In this document: piece by piece, positions 36,901 through 40,858 of the stretch
Numbering within the stretch: the stretch's first letter is position 1
Layout of the letters: every line of letters starts with the position of its first letter
DNA from: a virus
Virus record (IMG/VR): IMGVR_UViG_3300030110_003554
Location: 1-40,858 of that record
Direction: 5' to 3' (one strand)
DNA length: 40,858 nucleotides
Notes under the pieces: model-generated
Seen by the model: only the letters and a program-made list of their open reading frames with translations
What the model was told of the DNA's origin: nothing
Database searches by the model: none
Program-made: the position numbers and the translations under genes

Positions 36901-38028
36901 GTCGTGATAAACCTTGTATTTCCCGTTTGTGTAATCCATAACGAAATCAACGTCTATCCATGCGTCATAAACAGTGTATGTGCTTTTCGTAGTACCATTC
37001 TCATACAGAGCATCGTAATAATCGTAGTTACTGTCCTTCAAGCCATTACCCGTACTGAAATTCATAGACCAAGATATTTCGGGGGTTCCTGTATTTCCGT
37101 TCTGTAGTGTGGAGCCGGGACCGGAAGCATACCCCAACTTGAGTGTGACTATCGGAGGCTGCTTGCCCTCATTTGCGGTTTCTCCGTTGAACGACCTAAC
37201 CGCATACCTAACTGTAAAAATATCCCCATCCATTCTTGAATTAAGCGTACCGTCATAAATAACCGCCGGAACGCTGGCCCTTGAGGTTGGTACCTTGTGG
37301 TAAGACTGGACGCAGAGAAACGGTTTTCCGCCGGGGGAACGTACTGGTGTAAAAATATTTCTTGGGCTTTCCACTGTTCCGCCATCTTTGTGGGCAAAGG
37401 TAGTAGTTTCTCCCAACCAAACCCCGGCTAAGTGAGCCCTCTGAACGAAATCTCCCGCTGCCCCCCCGGAGGAGACATCACCATGCCCTCCCGCGTCGTG
37501 AGCACTAGCCTCGTAATTAGTAACGGTGTAGTTAGTTACCGTACCTCTTCCAAAACTAGAGTCTGTTAAACCAGTTGGTATCACATACTTTCCTAGAGTA
37601 TCGTTACCGTTAGTAATTAATAAATAACCGTCGGTTCCGCTTGCTGCATATTTGTACTTGTTAGAAATATGAGAGTCGGGGTACTGTAGTTGGGACCTAC
37701 CTTCCCAGTATTCACTACCCAACCTAATTGAGTCGAAACTAAGCCATTCAAAACCACCCTTGTTGTGTAGTAGTTTTGTTTCGTCAGAAGACCCTATCAA
37801 ATCACTATCGTAATTAGTGCCCTTTGCTCTCTCTACATATGACCATCTAAATTTCGGGTTATTTATGGCCTCCCCGTTTAGTGGGTTTCCGTAATGAGTC
37901 TTTGTGTGGTCATATGTCCCATCCAATGTGGGTTCGTTATTATCGTTGGCTATTCCACGAGCATTATTGAAATCATCGTAGTAGCCGGCCATCCAAAGAT
38001 TGTATCGGGTTGTTATACTTCTTACCAT
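30901..38028 (-). CDS. Giant tail protein, hub/fibre-like, 2375 residues
   Basis: Encoded just after the tape measure gene (4-base gap), the place of tail tip or baseplate hub proteins. Approximate layout: residues 1-260 Tyr/Gly-rich; 270-436 a strand-rich stretch with DAWIDVDFVMDYTNGKYKVYHDG, which looks like a LamG or concanavalin-like domain; 440-560 a hub-like segment (SCRVEIYDDPSG, WKGVIEKMEV, DMLSLLDRS). A very long Ser/Thr/Gly-rich beta region follows, then 1680-1760 a second hub-like segment (HVRVYYRNG, AVAKQTYNTIKNARLSI). Residues near 2090-2170 are Gly/Ser/Pro-rich, and the last 250 are jelly-roll-like. It probably binds the host surface and forms the tail tip. Domain names are inferred from form, not from a profile. 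Confidence 0.75.
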   Translation of the reverse strand: MVRSITTRYNLWMAGYYDDFNNARGIANDNNEPTLDGTYDHTKTHYGNPLNGEAINNPKFRWSYVERAKGTNYDSDLIGSSDETKLLHNKGGFEWLSFDSIRLGSEYWEGRSQLQYPDSHISNKYKYAASGTDGYLLITNGNDTLGKYVIPTGLTDSSFGRGTVTNYTVTNYEASAHDAGGHGDVSSGGAAGDFVQRAHLAGVWLGETTTFAHKDGGTVESPRNIFTPVRSPGGKPFLCVQSYHKVPTSRASVPAVIYDGTLNSRMDGDIFTVRYAVRSFNGETANEGKQPPIVTLKLGYASGPGSTLQNGNTGTPEISWSMNFSTGNGLKDSNYDYYDALYENGTTKSTYTVYDAWIDVDFVMDYTNGKYKVYHDGTEITATNDAAGAYSSGYAMNSGAGVTPSNMYGWEMEAYPNTGDNSVSITLMLDRVALYRPLSDHPDGTILAPIKRMKIDSRVDGFSSCRVEIYDDPSGTGSSVGTSTSDYSHNLTTLFSGSSIDDWLMLVFVGDPTTSVGKLDRPIWKGVIEKMEVSQEERDRVIELRCTDMLSLLDRSIPLWEIGQAGLNDNETSTDFWLQDAQGFNSVMYLGAKPLSTLGNTVGFDVDDSYSEMDNQRTQLGSGHPIQIYNNENETYGPNSIEEQYEGTGIVKGGIGQVKISTTAYTSVEVNTTTGFSASDNVTISRTTSHNATSSISPFSVTTDAISGNQVLNFAQSDLAFTASAARILYAGKYKFVRFGVNYFKNSGFNDIIKDAILANYPSSSDPQDSAYTTFAFSADPGLSPGDVFQYVPYNGTVAELVAPNGYAGKHQVKSIEKIHNYYTTPSQAYIWVVDTYTPCNASETTGTYTSKTGLLSGNDRGKMCSDFGIVSLIPTSLDKDITHRAVHARWMRDLPLSLWFQYHYGITETPNAYLNGNIAATILAGATEIRVGSSGTPIATDTWNAIPSSGIAEIQDTGKIGNPSDKFIYRGKYQSGADKYLIGCQYISRQHATTYSEAIGTPLATKIKIPRISNDYKHLYILWSDMRNNGYADADGMGRTTDFGLMFPVADNYEVSLYYADQDVDYDGQLDKFAELKIGEDVDVWSLDATSDPASNIAWSKPGDFSNPVTVSSLADSSGKLRINTSTTTNVVAGDYIHLFGTASHNGGHLVDSVSAGAFIITTTTYSSSSVSATGGAFYCRTTGTDQDLSQYQDWENKGGAFVIIDSSKFFNLNTLANGGKVGLYAGARTDLSDYVATISGYPSLLDNYYAEAMSSYKTTAGPYAQHPNQRWVLNDIVVTNEDIKRGQFYLQPESTTDFADSGEGRIIGVSGDGGRAQVSLENFYTYQGKLGTAVTGTLSGMVLNDSDDDWTLTHTGQTFITKNVKAGMFIKNTTTPITTAMRGQVNNFFRIKEVVSETQLKVEQVYFMAYNSAEEEDNEDEGGNPLYYDQESADYNLEGLNVKAIAASVSADVARWSNGENYSIPIQLYGVFSTSASVAGIEKESTPIQIRDSMFETYENSSEHDKCVQGSFLQSGYDSVGITTTIAPPYMLRLMMKLSGYAKSVNSGTYYDSDKFRSLWSAALLDNWMPPTRLNTVFDINNVPYTGQMTTYNSTTNNDKYGSMVDSRGKTIWKTMKEIQKKSGIGDENGLTTSFSYLVGRDGRLEYRPKYNSGHALNRSNLMISDLSTDVSGRVSHVRVYYRNGLAFVDFPTAAIADTTRWKIVEKPEINSDIEAIAVAKQTYNTIKNARLSISASPIRATDSTDKMLTHGRYGYISDPQRAIQGRDDYTSGAAYGRAWTRLGTGGVPFPGMVNAINGHMDSQNSIYDRYGESKQPVTSSTATWNNFYYWYGSNSVSHAVQIVHVPKKCPLDSDGTSEDLRVAVWLKTGQSGTDIDNAEFTIGLLDYSFSTSSSAKGGAAPTLVATLSGSSTVDVKNSGYYEILVPSTYSSSLNSAGAKFVVSFNAEYCRALLRRRCGAKDSADLLKNAHDVTGITTFPSYNTKSIFPLGVRKYTEMSSFADDRSEWYAPRLQVVYDLNYIPATYVSYTDAGLNLNAESMVIQNVSWVVNDMLEDVTLGLERDMSLSSGGVIPYLFSDKGGLQGSATGSKLDHNWNPVGGEQGGSSPVGDYKPSGTAIGGTPENDTDMPEGGGNPFKSFAMSGRTGGGGASTSPGFSSNQLSKALWGTVKGRMSVDGDQYSNQGEFSILGQKKPGTTPSSMKPIEGLDVSVYPSRGAASVTADGFALSASTGTVEETSSNISEVMCDLTIPADVINNEFVIHSTISLAPKAKHSKTAVLYVNAKCLETGKNVSNTIQIPTNTERTNIEILPTTLLSGVSTPGNHLQVKISRNPAKGNDDASNYTLVLHDLRVGIKRAAFLSEAVSNQFKIQT

Positions 38029-38032
38029 AGAA

Positions 38033-40858
38033 TCACCCCGCCAATGTTACATTGATTCCTCTAGAGGATGCCTCCTTATCAATAGCATTCAGTATTTGGG
38101 TAGCGACCGCATCAGTTGTTAATCCGTTGAAGTTGTTTGTCTGTATTACCTCGGTGTTAACAATGAAATTTTCGACACCCTGTTGTTCTATCTGCTTTAT
38201 TAGTGCTCCCTGTATGTTACCCGCCTTGAAACCAAAGAATAATTCCTCCCGCGAGTTGTTGAAGGCAGAGTTAGCATCAGTAGCCAACCCCATCTGTTGT
38301 GCGTATTCGTCACCAAAGGAAAATTGACTAGCATTGTAATCCATATCTGCAATATAGTCGTTAGTCTCTTCCATTTCATTATTGAAAAGCCCAAGTTTCT
38401 TAGCGGCGTATATAGCCGCCGCAGCAATAGCAATTAACGCAAGACCAACTCCTGTTAATGCTAAGAATACGAGGAGAGCCTTAGTGGCCGCAACAACAGC
38501 AACCGTGAAACTACCCCAAGTAAACGTTGCCGCCCCGGTGATAAATGTTAACGCGGCTTGGGCCAAACTAGAAGCAGTAGAAGCAGCAACATTCAACCAC
38601 ATCTTAGCAGTATTTATCGCCACAGCCCGATTCTGTGTTACGAGTATTGTTGTCATCGCAATGTAAACCATATTTAGGGCTCCCTTTACAACAGTCAAGA
38701 AGATTGTCGCACTAATGTCTGCTAGTTTTGAGAGAATTATCAAAGTGTGTTGGACTAACCACCCAATTCCCGCTAGCATGTTACTTATTATAGCACCCGA
38801 GTTTAGCGCAGTAGTTCCAGTATTCGCCGCTGTGGCCCCCGCTACTGCTCCCTCAGACGCCGCCCTCGCCAAGTTCAATTCTGTCTTGAAAGCAGACACA
38901 ACATTGTTCGTAGACATAGCGACAGTATCAGCCGTTACCCACTTCCATATCTCCGCCATCGGCAACACTGCTGCTATCATTGAGCCGGCCATCAGCATCA
39001 TAGACGCAGCCATAAGGTCTGCTTCGTTCTCAAACTGTATGACTTTGGGTAACAACTTATTTAATTCCATACCGAAAATCATCAAACCAAAGGTTGCTCC
39101 GGCCATTGATAATGCGCTAATGTTGTATATTTGCTGTTTAATCCAGTGCTCCCCACCCAATTTGGTGTTCTGAGCGTCTTGTAGGGTATTTTTAATTTTC
39201 AAAACCTCTATTTCTTCCTTGCTGATATCTCTACTACGAGCACTTAATCTGTTCATGGCTTCTATTTCCTTTATCCTGATATTATTCAGTCTTATGGCTT
39301 CTCGTCTATAAACATCTGCTTCTTCTTCTAGAGAATTTAATTTTCTCATCAGGCCGCCCTTTTTGCGTAGTTGTCCCCTTTCCATGGCACCGGCAATTCT
39401 TTGCCTTTGATAACGTATGCTAGCCTTGATGTTTTGCTGATTACTCAAATTCAACTGTTCTTTCTGTGTTAGTGTCACTTTGTCTTGCATACCACTATAT
39501 TCCTTGATATAAGCAATTTGCGTACCGTTAAGAGAACGCTGAATTTGTCTCACAAGTTGGAGAGAAAGAACCATACTCTGTATGTTGATTAAGGCGGTAA
39601 AGTACGGAGCAAACATAGTGGAAATTATTTCTCTTGCCTCTAGTAATTCGTTAGTCAAATTACCTAAGCCGGGAACGGTAGCAAGACCTCTTGCCCAACC
39701 CATCATAGCCTCATTAAGAGCCAATTGCGCCTTCATGGCGTTGAGTTGTGCCGGTAGTAGTCGCTCTCCTAGCGCGGCTTGTACGTTATCTATCTTGGCT
39801 TGTGTAATATCCATCTGTACTGCGGTATCTTCCAATCTAGCGGCTAGGTACCCTGTCGCTTCTCCGGTTTCCTCCATTACCTTACCCACGCCCGCTTGGG
39901 CGTTTCCAACCAACTCTAAGACTCTAGAGTAGTCATTCATTAGAAGAGAAATCCTTGAAAAGTGTCTGTTACCCGCTATTGATTGTGATATGGCCCTCTG
40001 CTCATCTTTGCTTATTTGATTCCAAACTTTAGAGAGGTCACCCAATATCTGTTCCATAGAGCGAAGACTACCATCTGCGTTTTGCGACTCCACACCATAT
40101 TGTCTTAAGTGGTCAGCCGCACCACTGATATTACCCCCAACTCTACCATACACGAAACGTAGTGCTGTTCCAGTCTTCTCAGCAGTAATACCCCTCTCAA
40201 TCAAAGTAGCGGTCATAGCGGCCATGAAATCAATATCTTCCCCTGCCAATCTAGCGGCACCACCGAACTCGTTCATAGCGTCAACTATCTCACTCATTCT
40301 AGCGGCAGAAGTATCTTCGATACTGTTAAGGTCATTTAGGGCCTTTGATAGTACTTTAGTCATGTGCGCCTGTTTCTCTGACGCAGTTAAGTTGTTGTAT
40401 TGTTGTAAGGTCATATCCTTTAATACTATGTTGTTCTGCTGCATCAAGGAAATTAATTTTCGTTGTGCGTCAGCAGCCTCCATTTCACCAATCATACCGA
40501 AGGCAATACCAGCCTCTACTGTGGGTGCTATTGCTGCATCCCCATAAATCGTCCTTAACTGAGCAACCCTAGAACCCGCCTCTAGCGCGGACTCAGCGAC
40601 GAAACCATAAGATTCACCTAACGCAATAACCTCCGTTGCTGCTGCTGCTGCTTGACCTCCCTCATCAAAGAACTTAGCGAATTCAACTCTAGCCTTAGCC
40701 ACATTTCTTCCTAATGGCATGAGGGTGTCATTAAGTTGCTCAAACTGTTCATTTATTTCACTAGCGGCCTCTTCTATACCTGCTAAACCATCTATGAAAA
40801 GTGCTTGCATAGCGACCGACGCGGCCTCTGCGTCATGTATGAGTCTACTTGCTTGGAA
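38033..40858 (-). CDS. Tape measure protein (TP901-1-like), N-terminus beyond window
   Basis: At least 941 codons, open to the window edge; the internal Met at 40810 is preceded by 16 in-frame codons, so the gene continues upstream. The visible first half is helical and Ala/Glu-rich with the phage tape measure pattern (MGW..., GIAFGMIGEMEAAD, DFMAAMTATLIERGITAEKTGTALR). The second half has several hydrophobic spans (around AGATFGLMIFGMEL, MMLMAGSMIAAVLPMAEI and a long stretch ending TGVGLALIAIAAAAIYAAKKL), as expected of a protein that sets tail length and enters the membrane at injection. It points to a siphovirus- or myovirus-like tail. Confidence 0.88.
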   Translation of the reverse strand, partial: FQASRLIHDAEAASVAMQALFIDGLAGIEEAASEINEQFEQLNDTLMPLGRNVAKARVEFAKFFDEGGQAAAAATEVIALGESYGFVAESALEAGSRVAQLRTIYGDAAIAPTVEAGIAFGMIGEMEAADAQRKLISLMQQNNIVLKDMTLQQYNNLTASEKQAHMTKVLSKALNDLNSIEDTSAARMSEIVDAMNEFGGAARLAGEDIDFMAAMTATLIERGITAEKTGTALRFVYGRVGGNISGAADHLRQYGVESQNADGSLRSMEQILGDLSKVWNQISKDEQRAISQSIAGNRHFSRISLLMNDYSRVLELVGNAQAGVGKVMEETGEATGYLAARLEDTAVQMDITQAKIDNVQAALGERLLPAQLNAMKAQLALNEAMMGWARGLATVPGLGNLTNELLEAREIISTMFAPYFTALINIQSMVLSLQLVRQIQRSLNGTQIAYIKEYSGMQDKVTLTQKEQLNLSNQQNIKASIRYQRQRIAGAMERGQLRKKGGLMRKLNSLEEEADVYRREAIRLNNIRIKEIEAMNRLSARSRDISKEEIEVLKIKNTLQDAQNTKLGGEHWIKQQIYNISALSMAGATFGLMIFGMELNKLLPKVIQFENEADLMAASMMLMAGSMIAAVLPMAEIWKWVTADTVAMSTNNVVSAFKTELNLARAASEGAVAGATAANTGTTALNSGAIISNMLAGIGWLVQHTLIILSKLADISATIFLTVVKGALNMVYIAMTTILVTQNRAVAINTAKMWLNVAASTASSLAQAALTFITGAATFTWGSFTVAVVAATKALLVFLALTGVGLALIAIAAAAIYAAKKLGLFNNEMEETNDYIADMDYNASQFSFGDEYAQQMGLATDANSAFNNSREELFFGFKAGNIQGALIKQIEQQGVENFIVNTEVIQTNNFNGLTTDAVATQILNAIDKEASSRGINVTLAG

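Noticed and set aside
30901-38028. Several 60-110 codon + strand frames within the tail genes (for example 32992-33333, 38715-39173)
   Set aside because: Antisense to long, compositionally consistent tail genes; hydrophobic or Val/Ile-rich translations are typical of shadows.

Overview
The window looks like part of the genome of a head-tailed double-stranded DNA virus (Caudoviricetes) that infects an archaeon. Three things support this. First, the replication genes are archaeal/eukaryotic in type: family B DNA polymerase, RFC-type clamp loader, PCNA-like clamp, a primase of the PriS type carrying a PriL-like iron-sulfur tail, an MCM-like AAA+ ATPase and an XPF/ERCC4 nuclease. Second, these sit next to a phage-type tape measure protein and a giant tail protein. 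Third, almost all genes are small, co-directional and joined by ATGA or GTGA overlaps. The gene set recalls the magroviruses reported for marine Poseidoniales (Marine Group II); that placement is an inference, because no capsid or large terminase gene lies in the window.

Layout. 1-1640: a GC-rich run of small basic or zinc-binding genes. 1484-1814: nine copies of the 9-mer CGTAACATA, four in one orientation and then five in the other, followed by the first copy of a recurrent promoter. 1821-13040: about 40 very small genes on the + strand, grouped into units each headed by the same long promoter motif (copies near 1821, 2834, 3690, 5785, 6732, 9174, 10591, 13037 and a ninth at 20343). Recognisable products here are an ArdC-like antirestriction protein, a seven-iron ferredoxin, a DUF6891-like protein and a pyrimidine-dimer-glycosylase-like protein. 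13037-13327: a promoter followed by an apparently non-coding, structured stretch.

13328-20890: a second + strand block with at least five small winged-helix-like proteins, two uncharacterised proteins of about 270-285 residues, the MCM-like ATPase and a possible terminase small subunit. 20869-30910: the replication and repair block, in order: a small unknown protein, clamp loader, OB-fold single-strand-binding candidate, RecA-like ATPase, sliding clamp, HTH protein, PolB, a small unknown, Cas4/RecB-like nuclease, zinc ribbon, primase, XPF-type nuclease. Together these could form a largely self-sufficient replisome: MCM-like helicase, primase, polymerase with clamp and loader, ssDNA-binding protein, and two nucleases plus a RecA-like ATPase for recombination.

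30901-40858: the strand switches. A 2375-residue tail hub or fibre-like protein and the tape measure protein (cut by the window edge) are read from the - strand and converge on the replication block, overlapping it by 10 bases. This is the expected late morphogenesis module; its promoter lies outside the window. I saw no tRNA, rRNA, CRISPR array, insertion sequence or integrase.
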